From contig NZ_AQXX01000140.1 in the NCBI RefSeq assembly GCF_000376785.1, forward strand, positions 82,273-146,272: a stretch of 64,000 nt of DNA, given 5' to 3'. The notes under the pieces were generated by a model. That model saw only the letters and a program-made list of their open reading frames with translations. It was not told the DNA's origin and made no database searches. This stretch comes from Hahella ganghwensis DSM 17046. Lineage in GTDB: Bacteria; Pseudomonadota; Gammaproteobacteria; Pseudomonadales; Oleiphilaceae. This document shows, in pieces, positions 44,555 through 52,714 of the stretch (position 1 is its first letter; each line of letters begins with the position of its first letter). The position numbers were made by a program, and so were the translations under genes.

Positions 44555-45262
44555 ATGAAAGAAGTGTATATACATATCAATGAAGAAAAGGAAAAGCTCT
44601 CCCACGAAAACTTTTTCCTGAACTTCAGTCAAATCGATAACGATATACTTTTACCGATTTGCGGATTAGGGCTGAGCTTCTGGATCATGACATTTCAGGA
44701 TGCTCTGCGTCTGAATGCCAGCAAATTCAACGACCCTTCACTCGGAAAAATTGCCGAACAACACCGACAGGAAGATTCGGGGCACGAACTCTGGTACCTG
44801 CACGACCTGGCCGCCCTTGGTATCCAGACACCCGACCTATATACCCTTTACTCTCCCTGCCTGTCATTTGTCCGCGACAGCTCCTACGAGATCATGAGTC
44901 AGATCATCAGCACTGATGACGACTACACTCGACTGGCATTGATTGAAGCTATCGAAGCGGCCAGCGAAGTATTCTTCTGCCATATCGTCAAAAATACTTC
45001 ATCCGGCGATAAACACCTGAACCTTCTATTTTTTTCAAATCATCATTACCAGGCGGAACTATCCCACAACGAAGAGAATCTAATGGCGGTATTTCATAGC
45101 CATCATCTGACCGAGAGAGAGCGTGAGCGGGTTATCGCAGCCGTTGACAGAACTTTTAAAGCCTTTCATACCATATTTGATGGACTAAACAATATGATTG
45201 CCACCTATGATCCCAGATTGTTCAATCGTCGGGATTTCAGGGGGTCTGTATTGACCCACTGA
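44555..45262 (+). CDS. Candidate heme-oxygenase-fold (HDO-like) metalloprotein
   Basis: This 235-residue, mostly helical cytoplasmic protein has the segment EQHRQEDSGHELWYLHDLAA (His70, Glu73, Asp74, His77) and later SNHHYQAELSHNEENL. The spacing of His, Glu and Asp across the helices resembles the diiron heme-oxygenase-like oxidases and related iron-containing redox enzymes. This assignment is by pattern only. GGAAGGGA precedes the ATG. The 3' end overlaps the convergent hydrolase gene by 26 bp. Confidence 0.6.
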   Translation: MKEVYIHINEEKEKLSHENFFLNFSQIDNDILLPICGLGLSFWIMTFQDALRLNASKFNDPSLGKIAEQHRQEDSGHELWYLHDLAALGIQTPDLYTLYSPCLSFVRDSSYEIMSQIISTDDDYTRLALIEAIEAASEVFFCHIVKNTSSGDKHLNLLFFSNHHYQAELSHNEENLMAVFHSHHLTERERERVIAAVDRTFKAFHTIFDGLNNMIATYDPRLFNRRDFRGSVLTH

Positions 45263-46106
45263 GGAATCGACTGATTTCCTGATCGAAGGTCTCGTAAAGT
45301 TGCAGGTCGTTATGGCCTGCACGCTCAATCAGACTGACCTCCTTACGCCCTTTCCACAAATTATAAAGTGCCATGGAACTGTCCATTGGAATAATCTCAT
45401 CCTGGCCAGCAATCAGCATTAACACAGGCACATCAATTTCATCAGCATACTTGGAGGACGGAAACGTCTGTGAGAGAAGACTCTGCACGGGCAGGAATGG
45501 AAAATGACGCTTGCCCACTGAAATCAGGTTATCGAATGGCGTCACCAACACCAATCTTTCAAGACTTCTCTGGGAAGCCAGATAAATCGCAACAGCCGAC
45601 CCGAGACTTCTGCCTAGAACCACCAGATTCCTCCCATCAACCCCATAGTCCGATACCAGATCATCAAAGATTTTCAGAGCATCAGCATATAACGCATCCT
45701 GTGAGGGACTTCCAGTGCTGTTTCCATAACCTCGGTAGTTAAATGTGAAGACGGTTTGAACACCCCAAAGGCCAGCACTGCTGAACATCTGGGTGACGTC
45801 TTCAGCATTCCCACCAAAGTAAAGCAGTATTCGATCACCAGAGGGCTCAGCAACATCATACTTCCAACCCTGTAGCTTGGCTCCGTCACTCTGCAGCCAG
45901 ATTTCGTGGGGCTTATACAGCGCATAGGAGGGGATATCAGAAGGAACGCCAGGAAATATAAAGCTGTTTTCCAGATAACGCAGCATTGAGCCTCCTGTGG
46001 AGCCCGCTAAAATAAAAATGACCGCCAGAAGGAGCGAAGATCTAATCCCCTTCCTCAGCTTCCCACTGTTCCGCAAAACCATTGCGCTCAAGATAACCAC
46101 CCACAA
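45237..46106 (-). CDS. Alpha/beta hydrolase (BAAT/serine esterase-like), membrane anchored
   Basis: This 289-residue protein has an N-terminal hydrophobic anchor or uncleaved signal (LLLAVIFILAGSTGGSML) and an alpha/beta hydrolase core: oxyanion region FNYRGYGNSTGSP, nucleophile elbow GRSLGS, acidic residue in IAGQDEIIP and the histidine in RAGHNDLQ. It resembles the YfhR/Bem46 group. The start at 46106 overlaps the preceding gene by 65 bp; ATG 46082 is an alternative. It is last in a minus-strand row of small genes. The substrate is unknown. Confidence 0.82.
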   Translation of the reverse strand: MWVVILSAMVLRNSGKLRKGIRSSLLLAVIFILAGSTGGSMLRYLENSFIFPGVPSDIPSYALYKPHEIWLQSDGAKLQGWKYDVAEPSGDRILLYFGGNAEDVTQMFSSAGLWGVQTVFTFNYRGYGNSTGSPSQDALYADALKIFDDLVSDYGVDGRNLVVLGRSLGSAVAIYLASQRSLERLVLVTPFDNLISVGKRHFPFLPVQSLLSQTFPSSKYADEIDVPVLMLIAGQDEIIPMDSSMALYNLWKGRKEVSLIERAGHNDLQLYETFDQEISRFLSGSIQTP

Positions 46107-46347
46107 TATTGATCAAGTCTTCCATGATGGACTGCATACCAACAATTCCATTGATGGCTTCGCTGTTTCTGTCCGCCAGTACGGCTTGATCTACCATACG
46201 CCAATAAAATCTAGCAAGATTGATAGCATCTTCTTTTGTCGTTACTTCCTTCTGATGTTCCGCTACCGCAACAGCGAGATCGTCATTCAAGGCTCGCGCA
46301 AAGTGTAAAAAGACGTCTTTCTGCTCTTGGTCTCTAAAGTTAATCAT
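46042..46347 (-). CDS. Small acidic protein, paralogue of the gene at 58142
   Basis: This 101-residue acidic helical protein has the core AINLARFYWRMVDQA and ends NGFAEQWEAEEGD. The protein at 58142-58438 has the same plan: VVTVARFYWEMVDLT and a final GYGDAWDDEIPE. The family is not recognised. The gene overlaps the start of its upstream neighbour's stop by four bases (46344-46347), so they form a tight pair. A small acidic protein coupled to a basic one is a pattern seen in toxin-immunity pairs, but no toxin activity can be shown. Confidence 0.75.
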   Translation of the reverse strand: MINFRDQEQKDVFLHFARALNDDLAVAVAEHQKEVTTKEDAINLARFYWRMVDQAVLADRNSEAINGIVGMQSIMEDLINIVGGYLERNGFAEQWEAEEGD

Positions 46348-46784
46348 CGGTTATTACCTTGATATTCATTTTCCTTCTTTTCCACCAACGCAAGCAACTT
46401 CCAGTATTCGGCATTATCCGAGCTGCCTGAATACCAGTTACCTTTAAAGTGAGACAGTCTGATGAGTTCAAAAGCACTAAAATCCTGTGGCAACCCGTAT
46501 TTTTCAGCAATTTGTTTTCTTAAATCATGCAGCCTATCTGACGCTAACTTATCCGGGTGGCAGGCTACTGCATATCCAAATTCCGCATAATGGGCGTTGA
46601 ACTTCCACCTGACTATCGCGCTTTCAACTTCCTTTTTGGAGTAATACTTTTTCACTCCAAAGCTTCGCATTAGATAGAACGGAAGCTGGCGTACATATTT
46701 AGATCGGTGAAACCGCCTCGTGAGAGCATCTAAGATTTGCATGGTTCTAGGATGGGTCCTGTCATAGGTGTAAATGGCCTCCAC
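46344..46784 (-). CDS. Hypothetical basic protein, coupled to the acidic gene
   Basis: This 146-residue protein is basic at its N-terminus (RFHRSKYVRQLPFYLMRSFGVKKYY) and carries a helical middle with VESAIVRWKFNAHYAEFGYAVACHPDKL. It is not assigned to a known family. Its stop overlaps the start of the acidic protein (46042-46347) by four bases, which implies translational coupling. Together with that gene it is a candidate two-gene module; function unknown. Confidence 0.7.
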   Translation of the reverse strand: MEAIYTYDRTHPRTMQILDALTRRFHRSKYVRQLPFYLMRSFGVKKYYSKKEVESAIVRWKFNAHYAEFGYAVACHPDKLASDRLHDLRKQIAEKYGLPQDFSAFELIRLSHFKGNWYSGSSDNAEYWKLLALVEKKENEYQGNNR

Positions 46785-46795
46785 AACACAATAAT

Positions 46796-47215
46796 TTATT
46801 CAAATAGAGCTCTCAAATCCGGCGCTACCCAAGACAAGCGAGCCTCTTCCCGGTTCAATAGGTCCTGACTGTAGTACTGCTGAACCACGCCCAATGCATC
46901 ATTGACCAAGTCCGAGTTCTGTTCAAGAAACGCCTGAAAACTCTCTCCCGTCGTTTCAGACAAACGCATCGCCATAATCCTCACCAGGGCATCGGTCAGC
47001 GTATGGTGATACTTGCCGGCGGCCCCCAGGCTTTCAGCATAACTTTTAATGCCCAGACAGGTTTTCTGTAGCGCCGTTTCCAGATCACATTGTTGGAGAT
47101 ACAACCAAGCGATTCTAAGGTGCCCGACATGGTCGAAACATTCAGGATTCAAGGTGTTGTTTTCAAACTCAGCCTGAAAGACCTGATCTTCCAGATGTCC
47201 GGATTTGATGTTCAT
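46796..47215 (-). CDS. Hypothetical helical protein
   Basis: This 139-residue protein is alpha-helical with several Trp/Leu-rich segments (DHVGHLRIAWLYLQQCDLETAL, GKYHHTLTDALVRIMAMRLSE). The ATG at 47215 follows GAGAGGA; the longer frame to 47308 adds residues without a ribosome site. It is first of a four-gene minus-strand row. Homologues are common as lone small proteins in Proteobacteria, but I know no activity. Confidence 0.7.
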   Translation of the reverse strand: MNIKSGHLEDQVFQAEFENNTLNPECFDHVGHLRIAWLYLQQCDLETALQKTCLGIKSYAESLGAAGKYHHTLTDALVRIMAMRLSETTGESFQAFLEQNSDLVNDALGVVQQYYSQDLLNREEARLSWVAPDLRALFE

Positions 47216-47436
47216 TTGATGTCCTCTCTTTGACCCACTCTTGTTATTCAGCGAGCCAAGCCTAAAGGATGAACCTGTAGACGGGTCAAGCCAATACCAT
47301 CGAGCCAAACCCCTAGGTGGTAATACTGCACAGAAATTACGTCCATTACCGCACTGCAGACAGTCTTCTGATCAGCGATAACTGGAAGACGCTCAACAAA
47401 GAGCGATTTCAATGATAAAAGATATGGAGACCTGAT

Positions 47437-48114
47437 ATGAAACGAGTCGCATCCCTTTCCATGATCCTCACGGCTGTCTTGGCCAGTCATCAGGCGGTTG
47501 CTGCTGATCCAGCCGAAGTTCGCGAACTGACCCCTCAAGTTCCCCTCAGCTATCAGTTAAACGATGATCTCAAGGCAAATCTCAAACTCGAAGAATACGA
47601 CTACGAGATCTATACCGCAGGAGCACACTACTTCAAGCGGGCCATCACCAGTACCAAGCCTCGCACCACGACGTCTGAAAAGTTCATACCACTGCCTGGC
47701 GCGGCCACAAAAATCGTGGTTCCTGCTGGAAAGAATGTTCTCGTGAACGTGGCGTTTACCGCAGAATCCCGTTGTCATGAACCCGGTAGCGTCGCTCAGG
47801 ATTGGTGTGAAGTTAGGGTGCTGGTTGATGGTGCTGAAGCCGCACCGGCGGCTTCAAGCTTCCCACCGGACACCTATGCATTTGACAGTACTGACAGCGG
47901 TTCAGAAACCGTCGCTTCCTGGGAATCTCATGCACTGGATCGTCACAAGTGCATTATCAACAGCCAAGGTGACACCGCAAAGGTGGTTCCTGTTGTGCTG
48001 GAATGGAAAGTCACCAACTTTGACGGTGGTGCCGCGCCAAACTTCTGGTTGGACGACTGGAGTTTCACTGTGGAACTGGCCCAGGGATGCCGTATGCAAA
48101 AGGGTGAGTTCTGA
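47437..48114 (+). CDS. Hypothetical secreted beta-rich protein
   Basis: This 225-residue protein has a clear signal peptide (MKRVASLSMILTAVLASHQA-VA, cleaved near 22) and a mature domain predicted to be beta-rich, with four cysteines (SRCHEPG, DWCEVRV, RHKCIIN, QGCRMQ) likely forming two disulfides. No family is recognised. TGGAG lies before the ATG. It has its own terminator. Location next to an exported phosphatase gene may be chance. Confidence 0.7.
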   Translation: MKRVASLSMILTAVLASHQAVAADPAEVRELTPQVPLSYQLNDDLKANLKLEEYDYEIYTAGAHYFKRAITSTKPRTTTSEKFIPLPGAATKIVVPAGKNVLVNVAFTAESRCHEPGSVAQDWCEVRVLVDGAEAAPAASSFPPDTYAFDSTDSGSETVASWESHALDRHKCIINSQGDTAKVVPVVLEWKVTNFDGGAAPNFWLDDWSFTVELAQGCRMQKGEF

Positions 48115-48141
48115 CAATCAGATAGCCACTGATACGATCAG

Positions 48142-48165
48142 GGTGCCCATGCCAGGGCACCTTTT
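48142..48165 (+). terminator. Rho-independent terminator after the secreted protein gene
   Basis: GGTGCCC (48142-48148) pairs with GGGCACC (48155-48161) over a 6-base loop, followed by TTTT. Confidence 0.85.
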
Positions 48166-48315
48166 CTGATTTCCACAATCGTTATCCTCCCGTTGTCTAC
48201 AATAAAACAGTCATATCTTCTTCACAGACACCCGTTAAATTAAAACACTTGTTTAAATACCAGAGCCTCACCAAAGGCCTGCCTCTGATGAATCACATTC
48301 CGTAAGGAGATGACT

Positions 48316-50094
48316 GTGAGCACTTTCAACCGTCGGAAATTTCTCGGCATCATGGCTGCCGGCATGGCAACCCCCTATGTCTTATCCACAAGCCAACAGG
48401 CCAGCGCCGCAGACAGCTTGAGCTGGACAGGAAATTCTGCCCAGGCACCATTACCCCTGAACAACAATGATCCTTCGAATATCTTTGATCTTTCCATCGC
48501 CTCAGGCGACCCTACCGCCACCGGTGTTATGCTGTGGACGCACATTCGTGCCAGCCAATACGATCCTGCACACCACCTTCAGTTCCAGGTAGCCGCAGAC
48601 CCTGACTTCAATTACGTCGCAATTGAGGGCATGGTCAATGGACAGGATTTCGGCGCTGACAGAGATCATACTGTAAAGATTGATCTGGAAGGACAGCTTC
48701 AACCCAATCGCAATTACTATTACCGCTTCCTATACAAGGGTACGGTCAGCCGGACCGGCCGCTGCAAAACCGCCCCTGCCATCGGTTACGACCTGGATAC
48801 CGTCAAATTTGCCGTGTTGACGTGTCAGGATTACACCAACGGGTATTACGGTGCTCTGAACTATGTCGCCGATGACAATAATATTGATTTTGTACTGCAC
48901 CTCGGCGACTTCATTTACGAAAGTGTCGGCGATCCGCGCTTTCAGGATCTCCCTTTTGAAGACCGTCTGATCACTCTGCCAAGTGGTTTTTCTGTCGCCA
49001 TGAATCTCGATGATTACCGTCACCTGTATCGCAGTTACCGACAAGATCCCTATCTGCAAAAAGCTATGGAGAACCACACCTGGATCATTATTACAGACGA
49101 TCATGAGACCTGTAATGACTGCTATTGGGATTATGAACTGGATACCCTCGGCTGCCCGGACCACCCTTATACCAACGACCCCCAGTTCAACAATAACCTG
49201 GACCTGAAGCGTCAGTTGAAGCTCGATTCACAGCGCGCCTGGCTGGAATATGCTCCCGCACGTGTTCAGGTCAATAAGAGCGCCACCCACCCGTTCGACT
49301 ACAGTCGGATCTACCGCAATTTCCAGTTTGGGGATCTGGTGAATCTGAGCATGCTCGACACCCGCACCTACCGCACGCCACATCCCTGCGGAGAAGGCGA
49401 CTTCCTGGAACGCTACCTACCTCTGGGCTGCACCAATCTGGAGAATCCCGAACAAAGTATGATGGGCCAGGAGCAACGGGAATGGTTGATCAATACCTGG
49501 AGCGCCTCACATTGCCGCTGGAATGTCCTGGGGAATCAGACCTACATGGGACGCATGGGCATCGAACTTGGAGATAAAGTAAAACTCCCCTTCAATGTGG
49601 ATGCCTGGGACGGGTACGAGGCTGAACGTCAGATTCTGATGAATGAGGTGAAGTCCAACAATGTGGATAACTTTGTCGTCCTTACTGGCGACCTGCACAC
49701 CTACATGGCTTCCCAGGTGAAACAGGATTACGCCGATCTCAGTTTCTGGAATCTGAGTAACCAGGTCGGCGTCGAGTTCATGACGCCTTCCATCACCTCT
49801 GCCGGGCTCTCAGACATGCTGTTGAAAACCTGCCCGGATCCGGAAGTGGCCAACTTCCTGTTACAGGCGTTGAGTGAGTCGGCACTGCGAATTACCAACC
49901 CGCATATCAAGATGTTCAACAGCACCCAACACGGTTACTCCACCATTGAATTCAAAAAGGATTACTGCGAGTGGATTGCCTATCGCGTGGATAAAAATAC
50001 CAACGCCGGGAACCATGGCAAAAAGGCCATCTCCCGCTTCAGAAAGTACGAGCACTGGCCTTGGTTGATGCGGCTGTCGACCTGGGGCTATTGA
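48316..50094 (+). CDS. phoD: Alkaline phosphatase D (PhoD family), Tat-exported
   Basis: About 592 residues. The N-terminus has a twin-arginine signal (NRRKFLGIMAAGMATPYVLS, then a cleavage site near ASA-AD) for export of a folded metalloenzyme. The catalytic domain carries LTCQDYTNGYYGAL, the metal-binding HLGDFIYE, TDDHETCND and LTGDLHTYM, which in Bacillus PhoD hold iron and calcium. It releases phosphate from diverse esters and diesters in the periplasm. AAGGAG lies six bases ahead of GTG 48316, while the ATG at 48310 touches it, so GTG is preferred. A terminator follows. Confidence 0.88.
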   Translation: MSTFNRRKFLGIMAAGMATPYVLSTSQQASAADSLSWTGNSAQAPLPLNNNDPSNIFDLSIASGDPTATGVMLWTHIRASQYDPAHHLQFQVAADPDFNYVAIEGMVNGQDFGADRDHTVKIDLEGQLQPNRNYYYRFLYKGTVSRTGRCKTAPAIGYDLDTVKFAVLTCQDYTNGYYGALNYVADDNNIDFVLHLGDFIYESVGDPRFQDLPFEDRLITLPSGFSVAMNLDDYRHLYRSYRQDPYLQKAMENHTWIIITDDHETCNDCYWDYELDTLGCPDHPYTNDPQFNNNLDLKRQLKLDSQRAWLEYAPARVQVNKSATHPFDYSRIYRNFQFGDLVNLSMLDTRTYRTPHPCGEGDFLERYLPLGCTNLENPEQSMMGQEQREWLINTWSASHCRWNVLGNQTYMGRMGIELGDKVKLPFNVDAWDGYEAERQILMNEVKSNNVDNFVVLTGDLHTYMASQVKQDYADLSFWNLSNQVGVEFMTPSITSAGLSDMLLKTCPDPEVANFLLQALSESALRITNPHIKMFNSTQHGYSTIEFKKDYCEWIAYRVDKNTNAGNHGKKAISRFRKYEHWPWLMRLSTWGY

Positions 50095-50113
50095 TGCTTT
50101 TCGGCCTTCCACT

Positions 50114-50136
50114 GGGCGGTTAATCCCGCCCTTTTT
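50114..50136 (+). terminator. Rho-independent terminator of phoD
   Basis: GGGCGG (50114-50119) pairs with CCGCCC (50126-50131), then TTTTT. Confidence 0.85.
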
Positions 50137-50173
50137 GATCACTATTTTTAATGTATTTTTATACAGTATTTTA

Positions 50174-50202
50174 TGGTTTTCGGCACCTGCTTCTGGTATA
50201 AT
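50174..50202 (+). promoter_or_regulatory. Strong extended -10 promoter
   Basis: A consensus -10 TATAAT at 50197-50202 with the extended element TGG immediately upstream, and a weak -35 (TGGTTT) 17 bp before. It lies 54 bp ahead of the small gene at 50256. Confidence 0.75.
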
Positions 50203-50255
50203 ATCCGGACTTTATCGACAACGGTAAAGGCTTTATTTATCAAGGAGGTAGCTGC

Positions 50256-50444
50256 ATGATGAAGAGCATTTCAAGCTCTATTACCGCACTATATTCCAGG
50301 CTGCAACATGCCTACTGGTGTAAGCAATTTGATCGCCAGACCAAACGCCAAAGGAATGGTAAAAAACCTCTCCCCAAGTCGTTCGCCAGAACGTCATTCA
50401 ACGCCGATGTCAGATCGGTCGACGAAACCTTAAGAAGGTTCTGA
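50256..50444 (+). CDS. Small basic protein (62 residues)
   Basis: This short gene has near-ideal signals: a consensus extended -10 promoter and the Shine-Dalgarno AAGGAGG seven bases before ATG 50256. The product is basic, with a helical N-terminal half (ITALYSRLQHAYWCKQFDRQ), then RQRNGKKPLPKS. It has one cysteine and no export signal. It is not a recognised ribosomal or DNA-binding protein. The strong expression signals argue for a real, abundant product, perhaps RNA- or nucleic-acid-binding; function is unknown. Confidence 0.7.
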   Translation: MMKSISSSITALYSRLQHAYWCKQFDRQTKRQRNGKKPLPKSFARTSFNADVRSVDETLRRF

Positions 50445-50584
50445 TCCCAGCAGGCGGAAACGCCTTCTGTGGCCATATCAACGGCGATTCCCGCCACATT
50501 ATTCACCTCTAAATTCAGCGAAACACAACCGCAACAACACTTAAATCAGAGCAATCACATCAACTTGTAGGGAAACCAATAAGT

Positions 50585-52714
50585 ATGGACCTGAAATACT
50601 TGTTGTTAGCCAGCGCGATGCTGGTTAACACCAGTGGCCAGGCGTCTGCCTCGTCACTACTCTATTCTGATGATTTTGAATCCGGACTGGGAAACTGGTC
50701 CAACGTTAGTGCTGACGACAACAAGAACTGGACTCGGCATTACGGCATGACGCAATCTGTCAGTACGGGCCCCTCCGGCGGTGCCAATGGCAGCCGACAT
50801 TATGTGTATCTGGAAACGTCCTCCGGATCGGCCTACAGTGCGGGGGATTCTGCCATCCTCCTGAGCCCTGAGATATCCAGCACCGACGATATTCGCCTGA
50901 AGTTCCAATATCACATGTACGGCATTCAGATCGGCACACTGTCTGTTGATGTATTGAGTCATGGAAACTGGATTAACGATGTCTGGACTTTGACCGGGCA
51001 ACAACAGGCCGATGAGTCCAGTAGTTATGAATCCGTTGCACTCAACCTGGGCACTTATGATGTTTCCCAAGTCCGTTTCCGTGCCGTTGCAGCGGGGGGT
51101 TATCGTGGGGATATTGCCATTGATAATGTCACTATTGAGAGCATCGTCAACAGGCCCGTAGCGCCGGAATTCACTAGTGATCCGGTGACTAAGAAAAATG
51201 CTGTTCCAAACCTTCCCTACAGCGACAGCTTGGCCACAGACGCGAGAGACGCCAATGGCGACGAACTAACATTCAGCAAAGTCTCAGGTCCTGCATGGCT
51301 AGACATTGCCTCCGATGGAACACTCAATGGCACACCGACAGAAAGCAACCTCGGCGTAAACACCTTTGTCGTTGAAGTCTCCGATGGAAGCTTGGTGGAT
51401 ACTGCTGCACTCAATATTCCTGTCATGGATGGCCCTATTGCCTTTTCCGATTTCGAATCGGGTTTTGGTGATTGGAAAAACGTCAGTACCGATGACAGTC
51501 ACGACTGGATCAGGCATTCCGGCCCAACTCCAACCAACTATACGGGCCCATCTACCGGCGCAGATAACAGTAGCTATTATGCCTACCTGGAAACCTCCCC
51601 CGGGGGCGCAAACAAATCCGGAGACACAGCCATTCTTGTGGGCCCAGCGGTATCAGGCTCTAATCTCCATCTTAAATTCAAATACCATATGTACGGATAC
51701 GACTCAGGCAGGCTATCAGTCGACGTGCTCTCAGAGGGACAATGGGTCCGGGATATATGGTCTGCCTACAGGCAACAGCAATACAACAGCTTTGCCGACT
51801 ACCTCCCCATAGACATTGATCTGAGCGAGTATACCCAGCTACAAATCCGATTTCGCGCCACAGCCATCGGAGGATATAAAGGGGATATCGCGATCGACGA
51901 CCTGGAGATCATCAACGTCGATCCCAATACCTACGATACGGATACAGACAGTGTGGTAGATGCCCTTGATCTATGTCCCAAAACACCTGTTGATGAAACG
52001 GCAGATGACAACGGATGCTCTGCCTCTCAGCGGGATTCTGACAACGATCGAGTGAAGGATAACCTTGATGCGTTTCCATTCGACCCCACGGAGTGGATCG
52101 ACCTGGATGGCGACGGCGTCGGCGATAATGCAGACACGGATGATGACGGAGACAACGTACCTGACAGTGAAGATGCCTTTCCCCGGGACGCCTCAGAGTG
52201 GCTGGATACTGACGGCGACAGGCGAGGTAATAATGCCGATACCGACGATGATAACGATGGCATCAAAGACGTCGATGACACATTTCCGCTCGATGCCTCT
52301 GAATCAATAGATACAGATAACGACGGTATCGGCAATAACGCTGACACAGATGATGACAACGATAACGTGCGCGATGCCGAAGATGCCTTCCCTCTGGATG
52401 CGTCCGAGTCCGTTGACACTGACCAGGATGGGATCGGCAACAATGCAGATCCTGACGACGATGGAGATGGCCTGTCCGATACGGACGAAGCAGATCTCTA
52501 TCATACCGACCCTCTGAATGCAGACAGTGATGCCGATGGTATATACGATGGATGGGAAATCCGGCACTCTCTGGACCCATTTACGCAAGATGCAGAGGCA
52601 GACCTGGACGGCGACGGTTACACCAACCTGGAGGAATTTGAGTCTGATTCAGACCCAAGAGACAGCACCAGCATACCCGTCCTTCTGATCGATGATCTTT
52701 CACTTGGAAAGTGA
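50585..52714 (+). CDS. Secreted MAM/TSP3 surface protein, N-terminal part of a frameshifted gene
   Basis: This 709-residue frame has a signal peptide (to about 23, GQASA-SS), a MAM domain (about 29-190: DDFESGLGNW, ETSSGSAYSAGDSAILLSPE, LKFQYHMYGIQIGTLSVDVL, GDIAIDNV), a cadherin/PIG-type Ig domain (about 195-280), a second MAM domain (about 285-445), and a row of thrombospondin type 3 calcium-binding repeats (about 450-650, DTDNDGIGNNADTDDD). It stops at LSLGK. Removing one A from AAA at 52708-52710 would join it to the RCC1-repeat frame as LSLGSDNTCAI, giving a single protein of about 1238 residues. The architecture fits a large adhesin or matrix-binding surface protein. Confidence 0.85.
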   Translation: MDLKYLLLASAMLVNTSGQASASSLLYSDDFESGLGNWSNVSADDNKNWTRHYGMTQSVSTGPSGGANGSRHYVYLETSSGSAYSAGDSAILLSPEISSTDDIRLKFQYHMYGIQIGTLSVDVLSHGNWINDVWTLTGQQQADESSSYESVALNLGTYDVSQVRFRAVAAGGYRGDIAIDNVTIESIVNRPVAPEFTSDPVTKKNAVPNLPYSDSLATDARDANGDELTFSKVSGPAWLDIASDGTLNGTPTESNLGVNTFVVEVSDGSLVDTAALNIPVMDGPIAFSDFESGFGDWKNVSTDDSHDWIRHSGPTPTNYTGPSTGADNSSYYAYLETSPGGANKSGDTAILVGPAVSGSNLHLKFKYHMYGYDSGRLSVDVLSEGQWVRDIWSAYRQQQYNSFADYLPIDIDLSEYTQLQIRFRATAIGGYKGDIAIDDLEIINVDPNTYDTDTDSVVDALDLCPKTPVDETADDNGCSASQRDSDNDRVKDNLDAFPFDPTEWIDLDGDGVGDNADTDDDGDNVPDSEDAFPRDASEWLDTDGDRRGNNADTDDDNDGIKDVDDTFPLDASESIDTDNDGIGNNADTDDDNDNVRDAEDAFPLDASESVDTDQDGIGNNADPDDDGDGLSDTDEADLYHTDPLNADSDADGIYDGWEIRHSLDPFTQDAEADLDGDGYTNLEEFESDSDPRDSTSIPVLLIDDLSLGK

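Noticed and set aside
45237..45262. Antisense regulation from overlapping 3' ends of convergent genes
   Set aside because: A 26-bp tail overlap is common by chance and no other signal supports regulation.
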